Shown one piece after another: positions 19,656 through 28,265 of a stretch of 64,000 nucleotides of DNA. Origin of the DNA: Polaromonas sp. (lineage in GTDB: Bacteria; Pseudomonadota; Gammaproteobacteria; Burkholderiales; Burkholderiaceae_C). The stretch lies in assembly GCA_013298815.1 (NCBI GenBank), contig JAAFJF010000003.1, positions 62,001 to 126,000 on the forward strand, given 5' to 3'. Every line of letters starts with the position of its first letter. Positions within the stretch are counted from its first letter, which is position 1. The translations under genes were made by a program, and so were the position numbers. A model generated the notes under the pieces. The model did not search any database, was not told the origin of the DNA, and saw only the letters and a list, made by a program, of their open reading frames with translations.

Positions 19656-19691
19656 AAAAGCGCAGTCAACTTCGGTTGCTGCGCTTTTTTT
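19656..19691. terminator. Bidirectional rho-independent terminator
   Basis: AAAAGCGCAG pairs with CTGCGCTTTT, with an inner CAAC-TTCG-GTTG stem closed by a UUCG tetraloop, and A/T tracts on both sides. It lies between two convergent genes, so it can serve both. Confidence 0.88.
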
Positions 19692-19709
19692 GCGTCGAAA
19701 TTAGCAGTT

Positions 19710-20075
19710 TTACTTCAGTAATTTCTTCAGCTCGCCACTTTCAATGAGCTTGATGACATCGTCAGCGCCACCTACCAAGGTACCTTTGACAAAAATCATG
19801 GGAAACGTAGGCCATCCGGTCCACATTTTCAGGGCATTGCGTTTGCGCCATTCGCTCATGTAACTGCCGTAATCCATATCGTGGTGGGCGATACCTGCAG
19901 CATCTAAGGCTTTGCGAGCTTTTTTTGGCATCGGGTTGAGGCCCATACCGACCACGACGACAGGGTGAGCAGCTACAGCAGCTTGCACTTCAGCCACTAT
20001 GGCTTGCTGATTTTTAGCAATTTTGTCGCGAATAGCAGGGTGAATGTTCGATTCTGCAAGGGTTGCACGTGGCAT
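19710..20075 (-). CDS. Glutaredoxin-fold protein lacking any cysteine
   Basis: The 121-residue protein keeps the monothiol glutaredoxin (Grx4-like) frame: the TGWPTFPMIFVKGTLVGGADDV segment matches the WPT.PQ.F..G..IGG.DD glutathione-binding half. The CGFS active-site loop is replaced by VVGMGLNPMPKKAR, and the whole protein contains no cysteine, so it cannot do thiol chemistry or ligate a Fe-S cluster through its own thiol. Similar cysteine-free relatives appear, as I recall, in other Comamonadaceae. A structural or regulatory role is inferred. It is a single gene. Confidence 0.82.
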   Translation of the reverse strand: MPRATLAESNIHPAIRDKIAKNQQAIVAEVQAAVAAHPVVVVGMGLNPMPKKARKALDAAGIAHHDMDYGSYMSEWRKRNALKMWTGWPTFPMIFVKGTLVGGADDVIKLIESGELKKLLK

Positions 20076-20155
20076 ATAGTCATCCTAAAAAGATATTGGT
20101 AGGTCAATTTAGAACAAATCTGACCTGACACCTATCTTAGGACACTGTTACCGAA

Positions 20156-21400
20156 TTAAAGAGCAGGTTGTAGCAATTTAACCATCTCAGCCCGTTTTGA
20201 GGTCTGCGCACCCGCTAAAACGAAGCCAGTGACAAGGTTTTGCTCGTTGTTAAACTGCCAAACATTTGGCTCGGCAGACATCCATTGACCTTTTGAACCC
20301 AGTTTTGGCGGTGCAATCATCAGCGGCAAAGCAGGCGTTTTCACAGCGACAGGCATAACAGGAAACGCGACTTCCGTTTTATTTCCAGACAAGGTTTGTG
20401 CCAAAGCTCGCGCCGCGTTCATGATGGGCATGACGTAAGGCAAGGTCGTGTTGCCAGCGCTGGCGTATTGGGCGGAATCACCCAAAGCATAAACGTTGGG
20501 TGCGCTGGTCTGCAAAGCGGCATCGACCTGAATACCACGCTCACATGCCAAACCTGCCGCCGCAGCCAAACGGGTATCTGCCCGCAAGCCGATGGCGCTT
20601 AAAACGACGTCGGCGGATATGGTTTGACCGTTGGCTAGCGTCACTTGCAGTGCAGATTCAGCAGATTCACCTGCTTGATTGACCGCTTGTACCGTTGTCC
20701 CAAAATGCCACTGGACACCTAAATCTTGCAAGGATTTGCGCAATTGTTCACTCGCCGCTTCGGGCAACAAAGCGCCCAAAGGACGGCTGGATGGGTCAAT
20801 AACGCTGACTTGGTAGCCGGCATTGACCAAATCATTGGCAAACTCGCATCCAATGAGTCCAGCGCCCATAATCACGATTTTTGCTGGAAATGATGCCGCA
20901 TTTTCATTGCCTTCAATGCTATTATTTTCATAGCTTCTAAGGCAGCAAATACGCCGGATAGAGATTGATTCTAATGCTTGGAAAAATACCCCAAAATCCC
21001 CCAAAGAATTCACCGACAACACCTGCTGCTCCGCATCGCCGGCCAAAGGAATACGGATTGGCTGCGCACCTGTAGCCAGTACCAAGCTACTAAAATCTAT
21101 GCTGCTGACGACGCCATCCTTGTCGATGGTGACGGTTTTGACGTAGGGGTCAAAACGCAGTACCCGGGTGTGAGCAAGCAAAGTCACATTTTGCGTCTCA
21201 GCCATTTTTGCAGCGGTTGTAACCACCAGCTGATCGGGCGCTTTTTTCTGGGCGAAAGCGTTTGACAACGTCGGCTTGGCGTAAAAGTCGCCACTGTCAG
21301 CGGTGATCATCACCACCGGCGTGGTGGCGTCCAGTTTGCGAAACTCACGCGCTGTCGTCCAGCCCGCCAGACCTGCGCCAATGATGATTATTGGGTTCAT
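20156..21400 (-). CDS. FAD-dependent rubredoxin reductase-like oxidoreductase
   Basis: A 414-residue pyridine-nucleotide-disulfide-type flavoprotein: FAD motif IIIGAGLAGWTTAREFRK at the start, LVLATGAQP, a second Rossmann motif VIMGAGLIGCEFANDLVNAGYQVSVID, and VYALGDSAQY for the FAD. The start is 6 bases after the rubredoxin stop, so it very probably reduces rubredoxin with NADH. Residues 147-161 (around RRICCLRSYENN) come from a copy of the 43-bp repeat placed between the two Rossmann folds, making the protein longer than rubredoxin reductases of about 385 residues. The frame stays open across it. Confidence 0.9.
   Translation of the reverse strand: MNPIIIIGAGLAGWTTAREFRKLDATTPVVMITADSGDFYAKPTLSNAFAQKKAPDQLVVTTAAKMAETQNVTLLAHTRVLRFDPYVKTVTIDKDGVVSSIDFSSLVLATGAQPIRIPLAGDAEQQVLSVNSLGDFGVFFQALESISIRRICCLRSYENNSIEGNENAASFPAKIVIMGAGLIGCEFANDLVNAGYQVSVIDPSSRPLGALLPEAASEQLRKSLQDLGVQWHFGTTVQAVNQAGESAESALQVTLANGQTISADVVLSAIGLRADTRLAAAAGLACERGIQVDAALQTSAPNVYALGDSAQYASAGNTTLPYVMPIMNAARALAQTLSGNKTEVAFPVMPVAVKTPALPLMIAPPKLGSKGQWMSAEPNVWQFNNEQNLVTGFVLAGAQTSKRAEMVKLLQPAL
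20918..20960 (+). repeat. 43-bp palindromic repeat, copy 4 (inside reductase gene)
   Basis: GCTATTATTTTCATAGC, then AAGGCAGCAAATACGC and CGGATA. It is antisense to the host gene and encodes the RRICCLRSYENN segment just before the second nucleotide-binding motif. Confidence 0.88.
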
Positions 21401-21406
21401 GAACGC

Positions 21407-21571
21407 TTAAATCTCCACAGGCTCAAAATCAGCTTTAGCCACTCCACAGTCTGGGCACTCCCAGCTGGCAGGCACGTCTTTCCACAAAGTACCGGCTGCA
21501 ATGCCGTCTTCTGGGCGACCGGCCGCTTCGTCGTACACAAAGCCGCAAACGATGCAAATATATGTTTTCAT
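21407..21571 (-). CDS. Rubredoxin
   Basis: This small gene encodes 54 residues from ATG at 21571. The two iron-binding knuckles are complete: CIVCGFVYD near residues 6-14 and [11 protein letters not shown] near 39-49, with the conserved [13 protein letters not shown] between. It is a one-electron carrier with a Fe(Cys)4 centre. The stop is 6 bases from the reductase start, and rubrerythrin lies upstream in the same direction, so electrons plausibly flow NADH to reductase to rubredoxin to rubrerythrin. Alkane-hydroxylase service is an alternative, but no alkB is seen. Confidence 0.95.
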   Translation of the reverse strand: MKTYICIVCGFVYDEAAGRPEDGIAAGTLWKDVPASWECPDCGVAKADFEPVEI

Positions 21572-21647
21572 GGTGATTTCCTAATTATTTGATTGGGTAA
21601 AAGTATGTCGTTGAGTCGATTTCTGGTGCGATTGTCTTACAGTTCAA

Positions 21648-22142
21648 TCAAGCAGCAGCATTCACGGCATCCAGGCGCGCTTGATAGTGCGCTGCATGGC
21701 GTTTTTCAACATTGGCGAGCGCTGCAAAACGCTTTTGCGCTTTGTCCAACATCACTTTGAACTGCGCGGCGTGGACTTTGCTTTCCTCAATCTGCTCATC
21801 CATTTCAGCCACAGCGGCAGCGTTGCCTTCTAATTCAGCGGTTTTGCGGAAACCAGGGTACATCTCGGTGTACTCGTAAGTTTCGCCGTCGATCGCGATT
21901 TGCAGGGCTTTAGCGGGTGTCATCGTTGTTTTGGGGTAGAGCAAGTCTAAGTGGCCAAAGGCGTGCATCACTTCTTGGTCTGCCGTGGCCTCAAAAGCTT
22001 CTGCCGTTTCAATATCGCCAGCTTCGCGGGCTAATTTGGCGAAATAGCGGTATTTAATATGCGCCATGGACTCGCCAGCAAAGGCGGATTCCAAATTGGC
22101 AATGGTTTTGATCTCGGGTACGGTTTTGATAGCGGTTGTCAT
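21648..22142 (-). CDS. Rubrerythrin (diiron domain only)
   Basis: The 164-residue ferritin-like protein carries the rubrerythrin signature: first helix LESAFAGESMAHIKYRYFAKLAREAG with the Glu ligand and second ligand set EATADQEVMHAFGHLD (ExxxxH), then the FRKTAELEGN and EESKVHAAQF helices giving the remaining ligands. It lacks the C-terminal rubredoxin domain of clostridial rubrerythrin; that domain is supplied by the separate rubredoxin gene downstream. It reduces hydrogen peroxide to water in the cytosol, mostly under low oxygen. Confidence 0.88.
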   Translation of the reverse strand: MTTAIKTVPEIKTIANLESAFAGESMAHIKYRYFAKLAREAGDIETAEAFEATADQEVMHAFGHLDLLYPKTTMTPAKALQIAIDGETYEYTEMYPGFRKTAELEGNAAAVAEMDEQIEESKVHAAQFKVMLDKAQKRFAALANVEKRHAAHYQARLDAVNAAA

Positions 22143-22394
22143 GCTGAGCTCCTGTTTAATAGGGGTTATTAATCGATGCAGAAGTAATGATAGGTTTATT
22201 TAATAGTTAATGCCAATTGATTTTGACTAACTAATTGATAGTTTCTATCCGATTCTTTTTTTAACTTTTTAAGGCTTTTATTTATGTCAGTCTCACGCCA
22301 GTATCTGTAGAGAGATTGACCTAAAATAAGATTGCTTTTTCAAGCACCAAACCAGCATTTCATATTGTGATAACAAGACAGTAAGGTGAGTAAC
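22143..22394. other. Divergent promoter region, rubrerythrin / icd
   Basis: This 250-base AT-rich stretch separates two divergent genes. I see no confident operator; AAGGTGAG at 22384-22391 is the ribosome-binding site that decides the ATG at 22395 as the icd start. Confidence 0.5.
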
Positions 22395-24629
22395 ATGGCA
22401 AACAAGACATCAAAAATTATTTACACATTGACAGACGAAGCGCCTATGTTGGCAACGCACTCTTTTTTGCCAGTGGTGAGAGCCTTTGCAGCGCCTGCAA
22501 ATATCGACGTGACGCTGAGCGATATCTCTGTCGCAGCCCGCGTGTTGGCTGAGTTTCCAGAAAACCTGACCGAAGCGCAAAAAGTTCCCAACACGCTCTC
22601 AGAGCTGGGCAAGCTAACGCTGCTGCCAGACACCAACATCATCAAGCTGCCTAACATCAGCGCGTCTGTGGGCCAGTTGATTGCTTGCATCGAAGAACTG
22701 CAAGCCAAAGGCTATAACATTCCTGATTATCCTGCTGATGCAAAAACTGCCGAAGACAAAGCCCTGCGCGCGCGCTACAACAAATGCACGGGCAGCGCAG
22801 TAAACCCAGTTTTGCGCGAAGGTAACTCTGACCGCCGCGCACCAAAAGCTGTCAAAGAATACGCTCGTAAAAATCCACACTCGATGGCGGAGTGGAGCCA
22901 AGCTTCGCGCTCGCACGTGTCACACATGCACGCTGGTGATTTCTACCACGGCGAAAAGTCAATGACCTTGGACAAAGCCCGCGACGTGCGCATGGAGCTG
23001 ATCACCAGCACTGGCAAAACCATTGTGCTGAAAGAGAAAGTGTCTTTGCTAGACCGTGAAATCATAGACAGCATGTACATGAGCAAAAAAGCGCTGTGCG
23101 AGTTTTATGAAAAGGAAATCGACGACGCGTACAAAACTGGCGTGATGTTCTCCCTGCACGTCAAAGCGACGATGATGAAGGTGTCACACCCGATTGTTTT
23201 CGGCCACTGCGTGAAGATCTTCTACAAAGACGCTTTTGCCAAGCACGGCAAATTATTTGACGAACTCGGCGTGAACGTGAACAACGGCATGGCAGATTTG
23301 TACGCCAAAATCGCCACGCTTCCACAGTCCAAACAAGACGAAATCAAGCGCGACATCCACGCTTGCCACGAAGGTCGTCCTGCACTGGCCATGGTCGATT
23401 CCGCCAAAGGCATCACCAACTTCCACTCACCTAACGACATCATTGTGGACGCTTCCATGCCAGCCATGATCCGCAATGGCGGCATGATGTGGGACGCCAA
23501 TGGCCGGTTGAAAGAAGTCAAGGCTGTGATGCCAGAGTCCACCTTTGCACGTATTTATCAAGAGATCATCAACTTCTGCAAATGGCATGGCGCGTTTGAC
23601 CCGAAAACCATGGGCACGGTGCCAAACGTCGGTTTGATGGCGCAGCAAGCTGAGGAATACGGTTCGCACGACAAAACCTTTGAAATTTCAGAAGCTGGTG
23701 TTGCAAATATCGTCGACATCGCTACCGGCGAAGTGTTGCTGTCTGAAAACGTAGAAGAAGGCGACATCTGGCGCATGTGCCAAGTGAAAGACGCCCCAGT
23801 GCGTGACTGGGTGAAACTCGCCGTCAACCGCGCGCGCAACTCTGGCATGCCCGTGGTGTTCTGGCTGGACCAATACCGCCCGCATGAAGCGCAATTGATC
23901 ACCAAAGTCAAAATGTATTTGCATGAGCACAACACCGCTGGCCTGGACATCCAGATCATGAGCCAAGTGCGTGCGATGCGCTACACCCTAGAGCGTGTGC
24001 AGCGCGGTTTGGACACCATCAGCGCTACGGGCAACATCTTGCGCGATTATTTGACCGATTTGTTCCCTATTTTGGAACTCGGCACCAGCGCCAAAATGCT
24101 ATCCATCGTGCCGTTGATGGCAGGTGGCGGCATGTATGAAACAGGTGCTGGCGGCTCTGCGCCTAAACATGTGCAGCAATTGGTGGAAGAAAACCACCTG
24201 CGCTGGGATTCACTGGGCGAATTCTTAGCTTTGGCTGTGTCTTTAGAAGATTTAGGTCTGAAAACCGGCAACAAAAAAGCCAAAGTTTTGGCCGATGCCT
24301 TGGACAAAGCCACTGGCGAGTTGCTGGACACCAACAAAGGGCCAAAAACCAAAACAGGCGAATTGGACAACCGTGGCAGCCACTTTTACCTTGCGATGTA
24401 CTGGGCGCAAGCCTTGTCAGAGCAAACGGAAGATGCTGACTTGGCAGCGCACTTTGCACCCTTGGCCAAAGTTTTGACAGAAAACGAAGCCAAAATTGTC
24501 GAAGAGCTTAAAGTCGTGCAAGGCAAAGCTGTGGATATTGGCGGCTATTTCATGCCGGATACCGCAAAGCTAAACGCCATCATGCGCCCAAGTGCGACGT
24601 TTAATGCCGCACTGGCTTCTGCAGCTTAA
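22395..24629 (+). CDS. icd: Isocitrate dehydrogenase, NADP-dependent, monomeric
   Basis: At 744 residues this is the monomeric IDH-II type (about 740 in Azotobacter), unrelated in length to the dimeric enzyme. Family segments include [11 protein letters not shown], the phosphate/substrate loop [32 protein letters not shown], and [15 protein letters not shown]. It decarboxylates isocitrate to 2-oxoglutarate making NADPH in the TCA cycle. A GTG at 22386 would add three residues but overlaps the Shine-Dalgarno sequence. Its stop codon overlaps that of the convergent DUF3455 gene by 4 bases. Confidence 0.97.
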   Translation: MANKTSKIIYTLTDEAPMLATHSFLPVVRAFAAPANIDVTLSDISVAARVLAEFPENLTEAQKVPNTLSELGKLTLLPDTNIIKLPNISASVGQLIACIEELQAKGYNIPDYPADAKTAEDKALRARYNKCTGSAVNPVLREGNSDRRAPKAVKEYARKNPHSMAEWSQASRSHVSHMHAGDFYHGEKSMTLDKARDVRMELITSTGKTIVLKEKVSLLDREIIDSMYMSKKALCEFYEKEIDDAYKTGVMFSLHVKATMMKVSHPIVFGHCVKIFYKDAFAKHGKLFDELGVNVNNGMADLYAKIATLPQSKQDEIKRDIHACHEGRPALAMVDSAKGITNFHSPNDIIVDASMPAMIRNGGMMWDANGRLKEVKAVMPESTFARIYQEIINFCKWHGAFDPKTMGTVPNVGLMAQQAEEYGSHDKTFEISEAGVANIVDIATGEVLLSENVEEGDIWRMCQVKDAPVRDWVKLAVNRARNSGMPVVFWLDQYRPHEAQLITKVKMYLHEHNTAGLDIQIMSQVRAMRYTLERVQRGLDTISATGNILRDYLTDLFPILELGTSAKMLSIVPLMAGGGMYETGAGGSAPKHVQQLVEENHLRWDSLGEFLALAVSLEDLGLKTGNKKAKVLADALDKATGELLDTNKGPKTKTGELDNRGSHFYLAMYWAQALSEQTEDADLAAHFAPLAKVLTENEAKIVEELKVVQGKAVDIGGYFMPDTAKLNAIMRPSATFNAALASAA

Positions 24630-25198
24630 ACAGCCTTGTAAAAAATGTAATCAGCCTGGTAGCGAACGATTTGTTTGCTTCCAGAGCTGCCTGCATCACA
24701 TACCGTAGCTGGCGCAACGCCGCCTGATGTCGCTACGCGCTGAATGTAAGTTACCCCCGTCATCGCGCCCGCGCCCATGGCTGGGTTAGCTTTGACCAAT
24801 TGCAACGGAATATTGCCCGCACTGCTAGGCGCTACTGCCACTTGCATGCCCGTGATTTTTGAGCCGTCCATACTTTCCCAAGTCGCTGGTGGGCCGTAGT
24901 ATTTGCCCACTTGCTTGCCGCTGCGGTCGTTCAACTTAGCATCTGGCCCAACAAACACCCATTCAAACTGTCCAGCCATGTCTTTTTTCGGATTGCATTG
25001 GTAAGTGATGTCGCCAGCACCCACGGTTTCTAGGGCGACTTTGTGGCCTGCTGGCACTTGCACGGCTACAGGCAGGCTGGCTTGTGAGTACATAGGCGCA
25101 CTCATAGGCTTCATGGGCGACATGCTGCCGCAAGCGGTGAGTACGGAAACAGCCAAAACGGAAGATGTTGCGATGAGTGTGCGAGATGTGATTTTCAT
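24626..25198 (-). CDS. DUF3455 lipoprotein
   Basis: From the ATG at 25198 (MKITSRTLIATSS) this is a 190-residue lipoprotein: the lipobox SVLTAC places the lipidated cysteine near residue 23. An upstream ATG at 25255 would put 19 charged residues before the signal and is unlikely. The body matches DUF3455 with VPAGHKVALETVGAGDITYQC, FEWVFVGPDAKL, and GKYYGPPATWESMDGSKITG, ending in QADYIFYKA. The function of the family is unknown; members are envelope proteins of proteobacteria and fungi. Confidence 0.87.
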   Translation of the reverse strand: MKITSRTLIATSSVLAVSVLTACGSMSPMKPMSAPMYSQASLPVAVQVPAGHKVALETVGAGDITYQCNPKKDMAGQFEWVFVGPDAKLNDRSGKQVGKYYGPPATWESMDGSKITGMQVAVAPSSAGNIPLQLVKANPAMGAGAMTGVTYIQRVATSGGVAPATVCDAGSSGSKQIVRYQADYIFYKAV

Positions 25199-25261
25199 AA
25201 GAACTCCAAAGTTGTTGAACAACTTATACGCAGGGTGTTGCTGCGTTGGATTCAAAGAAAT

Positions 25262-25939
25262 TCAAAAAATGGGGAAAAAACTGTATTTAGCTGAATTCAC
25301 AATGACCGCTTCAGCCCCAGCTTGCCACGGTGCATAGGTTTGCATGATGGTTGTGAACGCTTTCGAGGCTTCGAAAGTTGCCAATTGCGCCTGCAAATCT
25401 GGCCACGGTTGCGCTGCAAACCATACTTTGTCAGTATTCGAAAATTGCCTCAAAAAAGGCATATAGCCGGCGTAATATATGCCTAAGCAGCTATTAAATG
25501 TATAGTAATTTTGAGGCGTATTTTGCAACTTAACATTCACTACATCGGCAAAAACAGCGGCTTTAGCGCGGTGCTCAACCACATTTGCACCGTCGTAGCG
25601 ATTCGGGTATTTGTAACGATCTAAGTGAAACTTGAAGTCACCATCGCATTGGACGATCATGTTCAAGGCATCTTCTTCATTCTCTAGCCAGCCATTAGGA
25701 TTGTTTCGCCGCAACGCCCAGAGCATGATGTCCAGACTTTGGTCAATCACCTGCCCGTTTGGCAAAACCAGCACGGGAACGGTGCCTTTGGGTGACGCTA
25801 CCAGCATATCGGCTGGTTTGTCGCGCAAAACAACTTCGCGGTGTTCGTACTCGATACCACTCGCCAGCAAAGCCAGCCGCGCCCGCATGGCGTAGGGGCA
25901 GCGGCGGAAGGAGTAGAGAATGGGCAGCGTCAAACCCAA
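25262..25939 (-). CDS. Glutathione S-transferase-like protein
   Basis: The 225-residue protein has the thioredoxin-fold GST N-domain: LPILYSFRRCPYAMRARLAL with a CPYA motif (Cys15 region), SPKGTVPVLVLPNGQVIDQS for glutathione binding, then an all-helical C-domain. Residues 145-159 (YYTFNSCLGIYYAGY) are encoded by the 43-bp repeat. Because the C-domain is variable this may be tolerated. Substrate unknown. The gene follows trhO with the end of one almost touching the start of the other (25939/25940), so they are probably co-transcribed. Confidence 0.83.
   Translation of the reverse strand: MGLTLPILYSFRRCPYAMRARLALLASGIEYEHREVVLRDKPADMLVASPKGTVPVLVLPNGQVIDQSLDIMLWALRRNNPNGWLENEEDALNMIVQCDGDFKFHLDRYKYPNRYDGANVVEHRAKAAVFADVVNVKLQNTPQNYYTFNSCLGIYYAGYMPFLRQFSNTDKVWFAAQPWPDLQAQLATFEASKAFTTIMQTYAPWQAGAEAVIVNSAKYSFFPIF
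25464..25506 (-). repeat. 43-bp palindromic repeat, copy 5 (inside GST gene)
   Basis: On the minus strand it reads ACTATACATTTAATAGC, then TGCTTAGGCATATATTACGC and CGGCTA. It is in the sense direction of the GST gene, in a phase different from the ileS and SDR copies. Confidence 0.85.
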
Positions 25940-26947
25940 TCACTCCTCAGCGGTTTTTTCAACCTTTTCTTTCCGTGCCATTTTGACGCCAAGGTACGGT
26001 TCTTCCCGCAACTTTGCTAAGTTAATCTGCCGCTGGCGCTCCTTAAATCTAGCCAACTCTTCTTCCGTTTTGCTGCCATGGCAGTGTGGGCAACTCAAGC
26101 CCAGCACAAACAATGGCGATTCTTTGTCGGCTTGGCTGATGGGCTCGCGACAAGCGCGGCACAAGCCGTAGTCGCCTGGCTTCAAACCCTGCCCTACAGT
26201 CACACGCTCGTCAAACACAAAGCATTCGCCCTGCCAAAGACTTTCTTCCTCCGGCACGGTTTCCAAATACTTCAAAATACCGCCCTCAAGGTGGTAAACC
26301 TCGTCAAAACCTTGGGCTTTCAAAAAAGCTGTCGATTTCTCACATCGAATACCACCCGTGCAAAACATGGCGACTTTGGTTTTTTTGTCGATCCCATCAA
26401 CTCTTTCGGCTTTTTTGGCTTCAGATTCGGCAATTTTGGGTTGAGCCATCAACCACTCAGGAAACAGCGAAAAGCTCTTCAAACGTGGGTCAACCGCGCC
26501 TTTGAAGGTGCCAATATCCACTTCGTAGGTGTTGCGGGTGTCGATGACCAACACGTCTGGATCTGAAATCAGCGCATTCCAGTCTTGCGGTTTGACGTAT
26601 TTGCCTACCGTCTCGTTGGGGTTCACTGTCGGCACGCCCATAGTGACGATCTCTTTTTTCAGCTTCACCTTCATTCGGTAAAACGGCGGCTTGGTGGACC
26701 AAGACTCTTTGTGTTCCAGGGTCGCCAAGCGCGGATCGTTCCTCAAATACGCCAACACTGCGCGAACGCCCGCCTCTGGCCCCGCGATGGTGCTGTTGAT
26801 GCCCTCATTCGCCAACAAAATCGTGCCTTTCACATCTTGCGACTCACAAAACGCGAACAACGGCTCTTTCATCTCTTGAAAATTCGAGAGTTCAACAAAT
26901 TTATAAAAAGCAGCGGTTAAATAGTTAGGTGTATCTTGGGAACTCAT
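25940..26947 (-). CDS. trhO: tRNA uridine(34) hydroxylase, rhodanese-like
   Basis: TrhO (YceA) hydroxylates U34 of certain tRNAs on the way to cmo5U. The 335-residue protein has the acylphosphatase-like N-domain (KGTILLANEGINSTIAG), the rhodanese domain (VLVIDTRNTYEVDIGTFKGA) with the loop MFCTGGIRCEKS that bears the catalytic cysteine, and a zinc-type cysteine pair set CRACREP and CPHCHG at the C-end. It transcribes leftwards, divergent from rpoH. Confidence 0.95.
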   Translation of the reverse strand: MSSQDTPNYLTAAFYKFVELSNFQEMKEPLFAFCESQDVKGTILLANEGINSTIAGPEAGVRAVLAYLRNDPRLATLEHKESWSTKPPFYRMKVKLKKEIVTMGVPTVNPNETVGKYVKPQDWNALISDPDVLVIDTRNTYEVDIGTFKGAVDPRLKSFSLFPEWLMAQPKIAESEAKKAERVDGIDKKTKVAMFCTGGIRCEKSTAFLKAQGFDEVYHLEGGILKYLETVPEEESLWQGECFVFDERVTVGQGLKPGDYGLCRACREPISQADKESPLFVLGLSCPHCHGSKTEEELARFKERQRQINLAKLREEPYLGVKMARKEKVEKTAEE

Positions 26948-27097
26948 AGTCGCTATTTTATCGGTTGGCTACATTCTTTACACAGCCTTTGCACAGCAGC
27001 GTACACCGAGACGAGTGGAGGCTCTACAATTCGATGAATGCTAGTTACTAACCAATGGGTTATTAACCTATTTTTTGTAGGATATTGAACTCCAGCC

Positions 27098-27124
27098 TTA
27101 GCACTCCCTCAAAGCGAGTGCTAA
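27098..27124. promoter_or_regulatory. CIRCE operator (HrcA site) upstream of rpoH
   Basis: TTAGCACTC, nine bases, GAGTGCTAA: this is a perfect 9-9-9 CIRCE inverted repeat. A TATAAT hexamer follows directly at 27125-27130, so HrcA bound here would block the -35/-10 region. It places the heat-shock sigma factor under the HrcA repressor. Confidence 0.95.
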
Positions 27125-27130
27125 TATAAT
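27125..27130 (+). promoter_or_regulatory. Likely -10 box of rpoH promoter
   Basis: TATAAT matches the consensus exactly and lies 36 bases before the rpoH ATG. The -35 region would fall inside the CIRCE operator; no good TTGACA is visible there. Confidence 0.6.
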
Positions 27131-27166
27131 GAACCAATACATTGTTTTATCCAAGGAGTTTTAACG

Positions 27167-28114
27167 ATGTCACTGACTATGAACGCTTTGCAACCAGTTA
27201 ACACAACACTCGCCGCCGCTACATGGGGTGTGGTGCCTTCACTCGGCAATTTAGACGCCTACATCTCCAGCGCGAACCGCATGCCCATGCTGACGCTGGA
27301 AGAAGAGCAGCGCTTTGCCAAAAACCTGCGTGATAACAATGACTTAGACGCCGCTGAAAAGCTCGTCTTGTCGCACCTGCGCTTGGTTGTCTCTGTCTCC
27401 CGCAAGTATTTGGGCTATGGCCTGCCGCATGGCGACTTGATTCAAGAAGGCAATATTGGCCTGATGAAAGCCGTGAAACGCTTTGACCCTGACCAGGGCG
27501 TGCGCTTGGTGAGTTATGCCATGCATTGGATCAAGGCTGAAATTCACGAATATGTGCTTAAAAACTGGCGCATGGTCAAAATGGCGACTACCAAAGCGCA
27601 ACGCAAGTTGTTTTTCAACCTGCGCTCCATGAAGCAGGGCTACAAAGCTGACGCTGCCGCCTTGGGCGATGAAACCCACAGCGCGACGATGAGCGAGTCC
27701 GAAGTCAATTTGATGGCCAAGACCTTGAACGTGAAGCCCGAGGAAGTGCAAGAGATGGAAATGCGCCTCTCAGGCGGAGACGTGCTGCTGGACCCAACGC
27801 CGAGCGACGACGGCGAAGAAGCCTTCGGCCCGATTTCGTACCTGTCCGACACCCACCACGAACCGACCAACATGATAGAAGCGCACCAGCGTGACATCTT
27901 GGCCAGTGACGGCATCACCGCAGCCCTGAACAGCTTAGACGAACGCAGCCGCAAAATCGTGGAAGAGCGCTGGTTGAAAGTGAATGACGACAGCTCAGGC
28001 GGCATGACCCTGCACGACCTAGCAGCCGTCTACGGCGTCAGCGCCGAGCGGATTCGCCAAATTGAGGTGGCGGCGATGAAGAAAATGAAGAAGACGCTGG
28101 CTGAATTTGCCTGA
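27167..28114 (+). CDS. rpoH: RNA polymerase heat-shock sigma factor sigma-32
   Basis: RpoH directs transcription of chaperone and protease genes on heat stress. The 315-residue protein has region 2 (LSHLRLVVSVSRKYLGYGLPHGDLIQEGNIGLMKAVKRFD), the RpoH box QRKLFFNLR that separates sigma-32 from other sigma-70 members, and region 4 helix-turn-helix (LHDLAAVYGVSAERIRQIE). AAGGAG lies 8 bases before the ATG. It is preceded by a CIRCE operator, which suggests transcriptional control by HrcA. A terminator follows at 28145. Confidence 0.97.
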   Translation: MSLTMNALQPVNTTLAAATWGVVPSLGNLDAYISSANRMPMLTLEEEQRFAKNLRDNNDLDAAEKLVLSHLRLVVSVSRKYLGYGLPHGDLIQEGNIGLMKAVKRFDPDQGVRLVSYAMHWIKAEIHEYVLKNWRMVKMATTKAQRKLFFNLRSMKQGYKADAAALGDETHSATMSESEVNLMAKTLNVKPEEVQEMEMRLSGGDVLLDPTPSDDGEEAFGPISYLSDTHHEPTNMIEAHQRDILASDGITAALNSLDERSRKIVEERWLKVNDDSSGGMTLHDLAAVYGVSAERIRQIEVAAMKKMKKTLAEFA

Positions 28115-28144
28115 AATAGTAAATCAGACTCGTTAAACCCAACT

Positions 28145-28179
28145 AAAAAGGCTCTCACGTGATGTGAAGAGCCTTTTTT
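28145..28179 (+). terminator. Rho-independent terminator after rpoH
   Basis: AAAAGGCTCT pairs with AGAGCCTTTT around a 12-base loop (which can itself pair TCAC/GTGA), followed by a T tract. It starts 31 bases after the rpoH stop. Confidence 0.9.
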
Positions 28180-28197
28180 AATGCCTATTTTTGGCTT

Positions 28198-28240
28198 AAT
28201 CCGGCGTATTTACTGCCTGAGCAGCTATGTTATTTATAGC
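28198..28240 (-). repeat. 43-bp palindromic repeat, copy 6 (intergenic)
   Basis: The minus strand reads GCTATAAATAACATAGC, then TGCTCAGGCAGTAAATACGC and CGGATT. It lies just after the rpoH terminator. Confidence 0.9.
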
Positions 28241-28265
28241 AAATAATGTTTAAAAACCATGTCCT

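Noticed and set aside
22185-22260. ATAG/CTAT pieces suggesting OxyR before the rubrerythrin gene
   Set aside because: The spacing (ATAG-N3-CTAT) does not fit the OxyR pattern ATAG-N7-CTAT, so no site is claimed.
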